Positions 7,321-15,335 of a stretch of 64,000 nt of DNA are shown here, in pieces. The first letter of the stretch is position 1, and every line of letters begins with the position of its first letter. The DNA is from Streptomyces aureus (GTDB taxonomy: Bacteria; Actinomycetota; Actinomycetes; Streptomycetales; Streptomycetaceae), in NCBI RefSeq assembly GCF_000725495.1, contig NZ_JNZD01000004.1, positions 248,001 through 312,000 on the forward strand, in the 5' to 3' direction. Position numbers and translations under genes: made by a program. The notes below the pieces were generated by a model. That model ran no database searches. It saw nothing but the letters and a program-made list of their open reading frames with translations, and was not told the DNA's origin.

Positions 7321-10137
7321 CTACGCCGGGTCGTGCACGGTCCCCGTGAACTCGGGACCGTTGCGGCGGGTGCCGTCCTCACCCTCGTAGACCCTCAGAC
7401 GCATCCGTACCGTCTCCGCGGGCTCGGTCAGGGTGTCGGCCGCGACGGGGACGGTGATCTCGGCACTCGTCCGGCCGGGCGGGATGTCGGCGTACAGGGA
7501 GAGGCCGCGCAGCCGCGACAGCGGTCGCGACGGCAGGGGTGCCTCGGCCGAGTAGGTCGTCAGCCACCGGGGATCGACGTCGGTGGTGGACAGTTCCGCG
7601 CCCGAGGTCACGGGCAGGACGACGACGTCGGCCGCGATCTCCGCGTCCGCGGCCTCCGAGAGCTTGACGTGCCAGGTCAGGCTGTGGCCCTCGGTGGCGC
7701 TCGCGGCGGCCGGAGTGACCCGGACGGTGGGCGCCGCGTCGTCGTTCCGCGCGGTGACACCGCCCCGGAACGCGCCGGTCACCGCGCCGTGGACCGCCTT
7801 CACGAAGACGTCGTGCGCCACGTCGTAGCCGTACCGCTTGTTGCCCCTGACCTCGATCGCCACGTCGGGCACCTCACCGCCCGGCCGCACGGTCACCTCG
7901 CGCGAGGTGGTCCGGCCGGTGTCCGGATCGGCGACGAACAGCCGGACCGTGCCGCTCCCGTGCCCGGTGACCCGCACCGGCACGTGGTAGGTCCGGACAC
8001 CCGCGTCACCCTCGTCGACGGTCAGCCGGCCGAGGTCGACACGGACGAGGTCCGCGGCCCGGACCGGGGCGGTCCCGGCCCGCCATCCCCACGCGTCGAC
8101 GAGCCACGCCTGTCCGGAGCGGGTGCGCGGCACGATCTCCAGGGCCTTCACCCGGTGCGGATCGACTCCCGCGCGGGCGGCCGCGGTCAGCGGCAGCCGG
8201 ACCTCCTGGCCCCAGTAGGAGGCGGTGCGGTCGGTCCCGGGCAGGCCGTCGAGCCGGACCTGCCCCAGGGTGGCCCGGTGGCCCGAGCTGTCGGTCAGCC
8301 GGATGTCGAACCGGTTGTCCCTGCTGTTCGGCGGGACGATCAGGCGCAGCGCCAGGGCCTGGGATCCGGCGAGGGAGACCGGCCGGTCCCGGCGGACCCG
8401 GACGGTGGATCCCGCCGCCGTCCACCGCAGTGCCACTGCATGGCGTCCGGGCTCGTCCGACGCCGCCCAGGAGGCGAAGTGCGGCGAGACGCCGCCGCGG
8501 CCGGAGCCGAGGCAGGCCGCCGAGACGACCTCGGTGACCTCCTCGCACAGCCTGCCCCCGTCGACGGACACCTGGGCGTCGGGCAGGAACGCCGGGGTAC
8601 GGCGGCCGCCGACCGCGTGGGTGAGGACCCGCGCGGGACCGGCGGAGGGCGCCCGCCGTCCCGAACCGTCGAGCAGCGGCCGTACCCGGTCGTCACCAGC
8701 GACGAACAGCCGTGCCGCGGCGGCGATGTACGTCGCGCCGGCGGTCTGCTGCTGACGGGCCGTCAACCGGGTGGCGGTGCCCGGTGAACACACCCGGTCG
8801 GGGGTGTCCCCGTTCCAGAAGTCGTCCTCCGCCGGCGCCTGGGCCTGGCCGGGCGTCCATTCGCTGTTGAAGAAGTTGTGGTCGGCGCCGACCATGTAGA
8901 CGGCGCTGTGCAGGGCGGTTCCGCTGCTGACGCCCCGGGTCGCGTCCAGGTACATCTCGCCCTGGAGGTCGGACACGTCGCCGTCGCAGCCGGGCAGGAT
9001 CGTCGCCGAGGGCACGTCGGGCGCCGGATTCTGCCCGAAGAGCGTGGGGCCGATGAGCACGGTGCCGCGGATGTGCCAGCGCACCGGTCCGGGGTAGCCG
9101 TCCTGGTCGGCCGGAGCGGCGTACTGGCTGTCCATGGCCGCCCGGTTCACACCCTCGCCGCCGCGCGAGTGGCCGACCAGCAGAACCCGTGCGAGGTCGG
9201 CGGGGGCGGTCCGCCGCACGATCGGGGGCGCCGTGGCCGGTTTCGCCGACCAGGCCGCCCAGCGGGCCAGGTGCTGTCGCACCAGCGAGGACCGGGCCTG
9301 GGCGCCACCGTCCTCCGCCGCGTAGTCCTGTCCGTTGATGCCGTTGGCGGCGATGGACACGGTCGTGTACCCCTGCGAGGCCAGCAGTTTCTGGTCGGCT
9401 AGGTAGCCCCGGTAGCTGGGGATGGAGCGGGTGCCGGCGGGGCAGGGCCACGCGCCGGTCGTGTCGTGGCCGTGGCCGCTGTAGCAGGTGGCGTGGCGGC
9501 CGTGCAGGAACAGGACCAGCGGCCGGTGTCCGGGGGCGTTCGTCGGCGCGACCACCACGGCGTGCATCTCCACGCTCCGGGCGAGGCCGGGAAGCCGCAC
9601 CGAGGGAAGGTCGTAGTCGCCGGTCGCGGTCCGGTAGTGGCCGGGCTTGCCCGGGTCCACGGAGTTCGCGGGCGACGGGGACGGGGGCCGGGCGGCTATG
9701 GAGGGCGGTGCGCCGGGCCCGGCCGGTCCGGCGGACCCGCCCGTCGCGGCTCCGGCCGCGTCCAGGCGCCTCGCGCCGGTCCGCGCCTGGAGCCCGGTGG
9801 GGTTCGCGAGCCGGGCCGTGCCCAGCGCGAGCCGGAAGGAGCGGCCGTCCGCGGTTCCCACGGGCCGGCCGAGGAAGCGGTCCCCGTCGTAGAACGCGAC
9901 ACCGGCGTCGCTGACGGGCACCGGTTGGTCCGAGCGCCAGACGAGCTGTCGCGCCGCTCCCTCGCCGGTGACGCTCCAGCCCTTCGGAAGTCCGCTGCCG
10001 GCGTCCGCGGCGGACGCCTGTCCGGCGGGCCGCGCGGAGCCGGCCGGCTCCTGTTGTGCCTGGGTCGATCCTGGTGCTCCCGCGACCGCTGCGAGCAGCA
10101 CCGCGGCGACAACACCTGTGCGCCGGACACGGAACAA
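7321..10137 (-). CDS. Large secreted alpha/beta-hydrolase with C-terminal beta-sandwich domains
   Basis: A 938-aa exported protein. The start is most likely the TTG at 10135-10137: AGGAGGAG lies 7 nt before it and it begins directly with a signal peptide (RTGVVAAVLLAAVAG). A GTG 69 bp upstream would add a charged extension. After a Pro-rich linker comes an alpha/beta-hydrolase core: LFLHGRHATCY (oxyanion region), nucleophile Ser near 323 (GHSRGGEG), an acid near 384 (CDGDVSD) and His near 419 (ADHNFF). That suggests an esterase, lipase or cutinase-type activity. The C-terminal half looks like beta-sandwich modules, including Calx-beta-like stretches (VDEGDAGVRTY, ATEGHSLTW). The substrate is unknown; polymer or lipid ester cleavage is inference. 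Confidence 0.82.
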   Translation of the reverse strand: MFRVRRTGVVAAVLLAAVAGAPGSTQAQQEPAGSARPAGQASAADAGSGLPKGWSVTGEGAARQLVWRSDQPVPVSDAGVAFYDGDRFLGRPVGTADGRSFRLALGTARLANPTGLQARTGARRLDAAGAATGGSAGPAGPGAPPSIAARPPSPSPANSVDPGKPGHYRTATGDYDLPSVRLPGLARSVEMHAVVVAPTNAPGHRPLVLFLHGRHATCYSGHGHDTTGAWPCPAGTRSIPSYRGYLADQKLLASQGYTTVSIAANGINGQDYAAEDGGAQARSSLVRQHLARWAAWSAKPATAPPIVRRTAPADLARVLLVGHSRGGEGVNRAAMDSQYAAPADQDGYPGPVRWHIRGTVLIGPTLFGQNPAPDVPSATILPGCDGDVSDLQGEMYLDATRGVSSGTALHSAVYMVGADHNFFNSEWTPGQAQAPAEDDFWNGDTPDRVCSPGTATRLTARQQQTAGATYIAAAARLFVAGDDRVRPLLDGSGRRAPSAGPARVLTHAVGGRRTPAFLPDAQVSVDGGRLCEEVTEVVSAACLGSGRGGVSPHFASWAASDEPGRHAVALRWTAAGSTVRVRRDRPVSLAGSQALALRLIVPPNSRDNRFDIRLTDSSGHRATLGQVRLDGLPGTDRTASYWGQEVRLPLTAAARAGVDPHRVKALEIVPRTRSGQAWLVDAWGWRAGTAPVRAADLVRVDLGRLTVDEGDAGVRTYHVPVRVTGHGSGTVRLFVADPDTGRTTSREVTVRPGGEVPDVAIEVRGNKRYGYDVAHDVFVKAVHGAVTGAFRGGVTARNDDAAPTVRVTPAAASATEGHSLTWHVKLSEAADAEIAADVVVLPVTSGAELSTTDVDPRWLTTYSAEAPLPSRPLSRLRGLSLYADIPPGRTSAEITVPVAADTLTEPAETVRMRLRVYEGEDGTRRNGPEFTGTVHDPA

Positions 10138-10186
10138 GTCTCTTCTCCTCCTGGTCGGCCTGCGCCCCCGTCGCCCCGTGGGTCCC

Positions 10187-10196
10187 GGAGCGCTCC
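10187..10196. promoter_or_regulatory. GGAGCGCTCC palindrome upstream of the 938-aa hydrolase
   Basis: A 10-bp perfect palindrome centred about 54 bp before the TTG start. It has the same GAGCGCTC core and nearly the same distance to the start as the element before the S1 protease, so it may bind the same LacI-type regulator. Confidence 0.35.
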
Positions 10197-10249
10197 CCCG
10201 TCCCACGAGGACGGAGGAGGAGGCAGGAGGGTTGCCTCACGTCATGGGC

Positions 10250-10369
10250 GTTTCACGGCCAACTTCCTTACCGGCGGGCGGAGTCTGACGTTTCCTGGCC
10301 AACTTCCCCACCGGCGCACGGAGTCGGACGTGCTGCGGCCGACTTCCGTACCGGCGCAGACCGCCTGCG
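10250..10369. repeat. Three 40-bp tandem repeats
   Basis: Units are 10250-10289, 10290-10329 and a degenerate 10330-10369. The first two share 33 of 40 bases. The conserved core is GGCCAACTTCC, two variable bases, then ACCGGCG. The array is non-coding, between the lipase terminator and the upstream region of the 938-aa hydrolase. It is not CRISPR: there are no spacers. Confidence 0.75.
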
Positions 10370-10392
10370 ACGGCTTGCGTCGCGGATCGCGC

Positions 10393-10433
10393 GTGCGGGC
10401 CCCGGCTCCGGTGACCGGCGCCGGGGCCCGCAC
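10393..10433 (-). terminator. Terminator of the lipase gene
   Basis: A 14-bp perfect GC stem (10393-10406 with 10420-10433) and 13-nt loop, 9 bp beyond the lipase stop. Confidence 0.8.
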
Positions 10434-10441
10434 CGTGCGGC

Positions 10442-11857
10442 TCAGGGCTGGAGCGGCATCGTCCAGCAGTTGGAGGTGGCACGCTTGCCGGCGAGGCGGT
10501 CGGTGATCCAGTCGATGGCGTCGCCCTGGTCGGTGAGCAGGGGTGCCATGTGGTTGGTGAGCAGCTTGTCGCCGAGGTTCGGCAGGATGACGGCGTCGTA
10601 GGTGATGTCGGCGCCCTTGCGGCACCAGTCGACGGCGAGCTGCCGGGCCTGGGCGTGCGGGACGATGTCGTCCTGGACGCCGGTGGCGAGGCGGACGGGA
10701 CTGGTCGGCTTCAGGTTTCCGATCCGCTGGTTGTCGAGGGTCCGCTGGAGCTCGGGCGAGTTCTCCACGAGGTCGCTGACGGATTCGCCGTCCTTCGTCC
10801 AGGACGTGCTCTTCTTGAACGCGTACTTCAGGATCGCGTCCCCGACGCACATCGTGGACAGGTCGTCGAGCGCGGCCTTCCCGGAGGCGTTGAGGTGGTC
10901 GTCGGCGATGGACTGCAGGGCGGGGTCGGCCTGGAGGAAGCCGTTGAGGGACCAGCCGAGCGCGCCGGCGAGGGCACTGCCGTCGATGCCCTTGATGACG
11001 TCGTAGAGGTTGGCGGGCGGCGCGCCGGAGTAGGTGCCGGCCAGGGTGACGTCCGGGGCGTAACCGGGCTGGAGTTCGGCCGCGGAGGCGCTGGCGCCGC
11101 CTCCCTGGCTGTAGCCGTAGAGGCCGACGGGCGAGGCGGCGGTGACCGATGCCCCGGTCAGCCGGCGGGCGGCGCGGACGGCGTCGAGCAGGGCGTGCCC
11201 GCCGTCGAGGCGGTTGACGTAGGTGTGGAGCCGGTCGGTGGCGCCGAGCCCGACGTAGTCGGTGACGACCACGGAGACGCCGGAGGCCAGGAGCCGGTAG
11301 ATCGCGAGGTCCTCGTAACCGACGGAGACCGTCTGGCCGTTGAAGGTGATCGGGTGCTGGAGGCCGATGGAGGCCGCGCACTGGTCGCCCTGCCCCATGG
11401 TGCCGGGTGCCAGGGCCACCAGGGGGCGCGGACCGTCGCCCTTCCAGTCGGCCGAGGGTTCGATGTAGGCGCCGGTGACGGCGACGGGCTGCCCGTTGGA
11501 GTCGGTCGACTTGTACATGATGCGGGTCGCGGTGCCGGGGAGCGGACCGTCGAGGCCGGGCAGGCTGAGCGCGAGGGGAAGGGGTTCGCTGCGGATCAGG
11601 GCGCCGTTGGCGGCGGGGAGGTTCGTGGGCGGCGTGTAGAACGCGGGGATGGTCACGCCGCGGGACACCACGTCGCTCGCGTCGGCCGCGGCGGCGGGCA
11701 GCGCCTGGACGCTCAGACAGGCGAGGACCGCGAGCGCGGTGGCGAGGAGACGGCCGCGTGCGGCGGGCGCGGGGCGGGGGGCGGGGGTGGGGCGCTCCGC
11801 GCGGGGACGCCGTCCGGGCATCTGGTGCGGCTGACGGGTGTTGTGGGGTCGTTGCAT
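10442..11857 (-). CDS. Secretory lipase (LIP family)
   Basis: A 471-aa exported lipase/esterase. The ATG at 11855-11857 was chosen because AGGGAG lies just upstream; the open frame extends 20 codons further without a signal. A long Arg/Pro-rich n-region is followed by a hydrophobic core and AAA/D cleavage near residue 55-60. The catalytic set is Ser near 250 (YGYSQGG), Asp near 396 (GVQDDIVP) and His near 435 (TNHMAPL), the arrangement of fungal-type secretory lipases that also occur in actinobacteria. Cys pairs (DQCAAS, TMCVGD, DWCRKG, SNCWT) suggest disulfides. It is divergent from a TetR gene, which may control it. Acyl-chain preference is not deducible. Confidence 0.88.
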   Translation of the reverse strand: MQRPHNTRQPHQMPGRRPRAERPTPAPRPAPAARGRLLATALAVLACLSVQALPAAAADASDVVSRGVTIPAFYTPPTNLPAANGALIRSEPLPLALSLPGLDGPLPGTATRIMYKSTDSNGQPVAVTGAYIEPSADWKGDGPRPLVALAPGTMGQGDQCAASIGLQHPITFNGQTVSVGYEDLAIYRLLASGVSVVVTDYVGLGATDRLHTYVNRLDGGHALLDAVRAARRLTGASVTAASPVGLYGYSQGGGASASAAELQPGYAPDVTLAGTYSGAPPANLYDVIKGIDGSALAGALGWSLNGFLQADPALQSIADDHLNASGKAALDDLSTMCVGDAILKYAFKKSTSWTKDGESVSDLVENSPELQRTLDNQRIGNLKPTSPVRLATGVQDDIVPHAQARQLAVDWCRKGADITYDAVILPNLGDKLLTNHMAPLLTDQGDAIDWITDRLAGKRATSNCWTMPLQP

Positions 11858-12425
11858 ACGGCTCACTCCCTGCTTCGTCAAAACGTGGGGGTCGTGCGGG
11901 CGGCCGACGGCGTCCATGGAGTGACGCCGGTGGTGGCTGGGGTGCCGTCCGGGCCGCCACCGCGGGACTGACGGGTGGCGGACCGGGCCGGTGAAGGGGG
12001 AAGGGCGGATCGGCTCCGGAAGCGGGCAGGGCAGGACCGTGCCCGGCCGCGTCGCGGAGGTGGACAGGACGTGGGAACCGCCCGCGCGCCGTCGGCCCGG
12101 CGGTGCGCGGTGCGGCGTCCGCCGGTACGTCGTACGACGTCGGGCGGGCGGTACGGCATGGGGGTGCCGTGTCCGGTGGAGCCCGGGTGCTCGTGGCTAC
12201 GGCTCCGCTGTGACGTGCTGTCCCGCTGTCCCTGCCGCCCTGTTCCTGAAGGTGTTCTCGGCAGGTGCGGATGCCGAAGTCCCGTTCGACACCCGCTAGT
12301 TACTCCCGAGTTACATCTGGAGAGTAGGAGTGGATGTCACTCAGTGACAAGATGTCTGCGTGCGTCATTTCTGAGCGGCTCGGTATGCTGCCTCCCGTCG
12401 AGGGGACAGGGGTGGTGGGGCGACG
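11858..12425. other. Divergent intergenic region, lipase / TetR
   Basis: 568 bp with no credible gene; open frames here have no family signature or ribosome site. Near the TetR end it holds a direct repeat AGTTAC (12298-12303, 12309-12314) and the palindrome at 12335-12349. The central 400 bp shows nothing I can name. Confidence 0.55.
12335..12349. promoter_or_regulatory. 15-bp palindrome, probable TetR operator
   Basis: TGTCACT-C-AGTGACA: perfect 7-bp arms around one central base, 77 bp before the TetR start. Size and position suit autoregulation by the adjacent TetR protein; control of the lipase across the gap is possible. Confidence 0.5.
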
Positions 12426-13064
12426 GTGCGCGATGCGGCACCCGCAGACCGGACCGCGACGGCAGCGAGGCCGTCACTGGGCGAACGACGCAAGGAGGCC
12501 CTCCGGCTGGAGATAGCCCGCGAGGCCGTGCGCCTGTTCGTCTCCCAGGGCGTCACGACCACCACGGGGGACCAGATCGCGGAGGCGGTGGGCGTCTCGA
12601 CCCGCACGCTCTGGCGGCATTTCCCCACCAAGGAGAGCTGCGTACGCCCGTTACTCACCGCGGGACTCGACGCCGCCACGGATCGACTGCGGCACTGGCC
12701 GCCCGAGACCGGCCTACTGGACTTCCTGACCCTCTCCTGCCGCCACGGGACGCTGCCGTCCGCGGACCCCGCGGTGCTCGACCTGATCCGCATGACCCCC
12801 ACGGAGCCCGCACTGCGTGCCGTCTGGCTCCAGGCGCACGACGACGCGCTCCCCGTCCTCACCGAAGCCCTCGCCCGGCGTTCCGGCCGCAGCGCCGACG
12901 ACCTGCGGGTGAAGGTGCACGCGGCCACCGTCAACGGCGCCCTGCGCGCGGCGGCCGAGGACTTCGCCGTACGGTTCGCCGACCGGGCGCACGCCTCGGA
13001 GGAGGACCTGGCCGCCTGTCTGCACGCCGCGCTCCACGCGGCGTCGGAGGGCCTGCCGTACTGA
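12426..13064 (+). CDS. TetR-family transcriptional regulator
   Basis: A 212-aa one-component repressor. The N-terminal helix-turn-helix is clear at about 27-72 (IAREAVRLFVSQGVTTTTGDQIAEAVGVSTRTLWRHF, paraphrased motif: TTxxQIAEAxGVSxRTxxRHF). The C-terminal ligand domain is all-helical and carries no recognisable effector signature. The start is GTG at 12426. It lies between a divergent lipase gene and a chitinase gene that starts 218 bp after its stop with its own regulatory boxes, so the lipase is the more likely target. Confidence 0.9.
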   Translation: MRDAAPADRTATAARPSLGERRKEALRLEIAREAVRLFVSQGVTTTTGDQIAEAVGVSTRTLWRHFPTKESCVRPLLTAGLDAATDRLRHWPPETGLLDFLTLSCRHGTLPSADPAVLDLIRMTPTEPALRAVWLQAHDDALPVLTEALARRSGRSADDLRVKVHAATVNGALRAAAEDFAVRFADRAHASEEDLAACLHAALHAASEGLPY

Positions 13065-13183
13065 CAACGAAGCCTCGCGACGCACCAGTTGACCCTCAGT
13101 GCCACCGTGCGGCAAGAGCGGGACGGCGAACGGCCGGACAGTCGCGCACGACCGAGTGAGCGCGGGCGGGTAAAGACTTCGCC

Positions 13184-13217
13184 TGGTCTAGTCCAAAGAG
13201 CTATTTGGTCTAGTCCA
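13184..13217 (+). promoter_or_regulatory. Two TGGTCTAGTCCA boxes of the chitinase promoter
   Basis: Identical 12-mers at 13184-13195 and 13206-13217, 22 bp apart, 66 bp before the chitinase start. Paired 12-bp direct repeats are known in Streptomyces chitinase promoters. They match 11 of 12 bases of the DasR-responsive core TGGTCTAGACCA. This predicts chitin/N-acetylglucosamine induction and glucose-type repression. Confidence 0.85.
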
Positions 13218-13282
13218 ACATATTGACGTGATCGCGACAGAGCCCGGAAGCTGTGAGCCTCCCCCACCCCTCTGGAGGCACA

Positions 13283-14509
13283 GTGAGACGTCTTCGCGCA
13301 TGTCTGGGCGCGGCGGCCGCCGTGAGCCTGGCCGCGGTCGGCACGACCGCTCTCGTCGCGGGCAGCGCCTCGGGCGCGACGACCGCGCTCGGCAACCGGT
13401 GGTACGCCGCCGCCCCCTACCTGATGCCGACGGACAACGACCCGCCGGACGCGGGCGCCATCATGGACGCGACCGGCCTGAAGGCCTTCCAGCTCGCCTT
13501 CATCCTCGCCCCCAACGGCGGCGGCTGCTCGCCCACTTGGGGCGGGACGTCGGCGGTGTCCTCCGACACCGCCGTGCAGTCGGTCATCAACACCATCCGC
13601 GCCAAGGGCGGCGACGTCTCCGTCTCGATCGGCGGTTACGGCGGCACCAAGCTCGGCCAGGCGTGCTCGGACCCGGCCTCCACCGCCGCCGCCTACCAGC
13701 AGGTGATCACCAAGTACGGCCTGCACGCCATCGACTTCGACCTCGAGGAGCCGGAGTACGAGAACACGGCGGCCGTGCACAACGAGATCGGCGCCGCCAA
13801 GATCCTCCAGCAGAACAACCCGGGTCTGTACGTGTCCGTCACCACGGCCGGAACGGCGGACGGCACGGGCTGGTTCGGCAAGCAGATGCTGCTGGAGGCG
13901 AAGTCGCAGGGCTTCACCCCCAACAACTTCTCCATCATGCCGTTCGACGGCGGCTTCAACGGCGCCGCTTCCCAGACCAGCGCGCTCGCCAACTTCAACA
14001 CCATCCTCCAGTCGACCTTCGGCTGGGACCAGGCGACCGCGTACGCCCACGAGGGCTTCTCCGGGATGAACGGCCGCAGTGACACGGGCGAGTACTTCTC
14101 CCAGGCCGACTTCCAGACGGTGCTGGACTTCGCGACGAGCCACAGCATGGACCGCTTCACCTTCTGGTCCCTGAACCGCGACCGCCAGTGCTCGCCCGCC
14201 GACAACGGCGGCCGCACGTCGGGCACTTGCTCCAGCGTGGCGCAGAACTCCTGGGACTTCGCCAAGTACTCGGTGAAGTTCGCCGGCGCGACCCCGCCCA
14301 CCGGCACGCCCACCCCGACGCCGACTCCCACCCCGACACCCACGCCTCCGGGCGGCGCCTGCAAGGCGGCCTGGAGCGCGAGCACGGTGTACACCGCGGG
14401 CAACGAGGCCTCGTACAACCACCACAACTGGAAGGCCAAGTGGTGGACCCAGAACGAGACGCCGGCCGCGACCGACTGGGGGCCCTGGCAGGACGAGGGC
14501 GCCTGCTGA
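13283..14509 (+). CDS. Secreted family 18 chitinase with C-terminal CBM5/12
   Basis: A 408-aa exported chitinase hydrolysing beta-1,4-GlcNAc polymer with retention. The start is GTG at 13283 after GGAGG; the signal peptide ends near residue 31. The GH18 barrel shows the SxGG strand (SVSIGGYGG, 115-121) and the catalytic D-x-D-x-E motif at 151-155 (DFDLE), with Glu155 the proton donor. A TP-repeat linker (about 342-356) leads to a 50-residue chitin-binding module rich in Trp (AAWSASTVYTAG, WWTQNE, WGPWQ). Domain order is catalytic first, binding last. The upstream DasR-like boxes and the two hairpins downstream mark an independent transcription unit. Confidence 0.95.
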   Translation: MRRLRACLGAAAAVSLAAVGTTALVAGSASGATTALGNRWYAAAPYLMPTDNDPPDAGAIMDATGLKAFQLAFILAPNGGGCSPTWGGTSAVSSDTAVQSVINTIRAKGGDVSVSIGGYGGTKLGQACSDPASTAAAYQQVITKYGLHAIDFDLEEPEYENTAAVHNEIGAAKILQQNNPGLYVSVTTAGTADGTGWFGKQMLLEAKSQGFTPNNFSIMPFDGGFNGAASQTSALANFNTILQSTFGWDQATAYAHEGFSGMNGRSDTGEYFSQADFQTVLDFATSHSMDRFTFWSLNRDRQCSPADNGGRTSGTCSSVAQNSWDFAKYSVKFAGATPPTGTPTPTPTPTPTPTPPGGACKAAWSASTVYTAGNEASYNHHNWKAKWWTQNETPAATDWGPWQDEGAC

Positions 14510-14520
14510 CATCCGCCCCG

Positions 14521-14556
14521 GCGCCGGACGGACCCCTCTAGGGACCCCTCCGGCGC
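14521..14556 (+). terminator. Hairpin after chitinase
   Basis: An 8-bp stem (14521-14528 with 14549-14556) 11 bp past the chitinase stop. Confidence 0.55.
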
Positions 14557-14591
14557 CTGCGGCTCACGGCCTCCCGCCGCGCGGTACCCCG

Positions 14592-14632
14592 AGGGGACGG
14601 CGTCACCCGAAGTCCGGGCGGCGCCGTCCCCT
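14592..14632. terminator. Bidirectional hairpin, chitinase / DUF1330 gene
   Basis: An 11-bp perfect stem (14592-14602 with 14622-14632). Its right arm touches the last base of the convergent DUF1330 gene. Confidence 0.7.
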
Positions 14633-14991
14633 CACCGCGTGTCCCCGGCAGGGGCCGGAGCCTCCCTCATCGCCTTCGCGGTGGCCACCGGGTCGTAGCC
14701 CTCGGGAACCCCCGGCACCAGGACGATGTCCCCGACGATGTGCCGTGAGCGCAGCGGGGCGATCTCCCGGTACGCGGGCGAGTCCCACCAGGCGCGCGCC
14801 TGCGCGACGTCGGGGAAGCCGATGACGACGGCGTGCCCGGGCCAGCCGCCCTCCAGGACCTCGTGCTGCGCGGCGTGGACGAGGAAGCGGCCGCCGTACG
14901 GTTCGAAGGTGGCGCCGATCCGTTCGATGTACTCGGCGATCTCGGGGTGCGGCGCGGCTTCCCGCAGACTTCCGATGACGTACGCGGTCAT
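14632..14991 (-). CDS. DUF1330 family protein (dimeric alpha/beta barrel)
   Basis: 119 aa, cytoplasmic. The pattern YVIGSLR, IAEYIERIGATFEPYGGRFLVH, PGHAVVIGFPDVAQARAWWDSPAYREI is the DUF1330 signature, a ferredoxin-like fold usually found as a dimer; no reaction is established for the family. The start ATG at 14989-14991 follows AAGGGA. It is a single gene, convergent with the chitinase and divergent from the next gene. The family assignment is solid, the function open. Confidence 0.88.
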   Translation of the reverse strand: MTAYVIGSLREAAPHPEIAEYIERIGATFEPYGGRFLVHAAQHEVLEGGWPGHAVVIGFPDVAQARAWWDSPAYREIAPLRSRHIVGDIVLVPGVPEGYDPVATAKAMREAPAPAGDTR

Positions 14992-15335
14992 GGCGTCCCT
15001 TCCGACGGTTCGGGCTCCTTGTGGGAACGACCCTGCCAGTCGCCCGGGAGACCGTCGATTACGCGGGAGGTAAGCAGGGGCGGCGGGCCCGCCGCGGGAA
15101 GGCCGCACACCCGGGGACACGAATCCCCCGGGCCGCCGGGCTCCGCTCCCGCGGCGAATGCCCGCTTTGCCCTCGACGTCCTGCCGTCCGGCCGCGTTCT
15201 GCCTGCTCAGGGTCTTGCCGCCGCCTCCGATGCCTGGTCTTCTGTACGACCGGTGCGCACACAGGGCGCCTCGCCTCCTCACGGTCCGCCGGTCGGCCCG
15301 GCACGGGGCGGGGCCGGCGGAAAGGGCGGGACGAC
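14992..15335. other. Divergent intergenic region
   Basis: 344 bp without a supported gene. The only structure I see is a perfect 14-bp GC palindrome (CGGCGGG/CCCGCCG) at 15081-15094. Confidence 0.5.

Noticed and set aside
10250..10369. CRISPR array
   Set aside because: Head-to-tail repeats without spacers, degenerate third unit, no cas genes.
10242..11960. 572-codon frame opposite and around the lipase
   Set aside because: Same strand as the lipase in another phase; Arg/Pro-rich, crosses the terminator and the 40-bp repeats.
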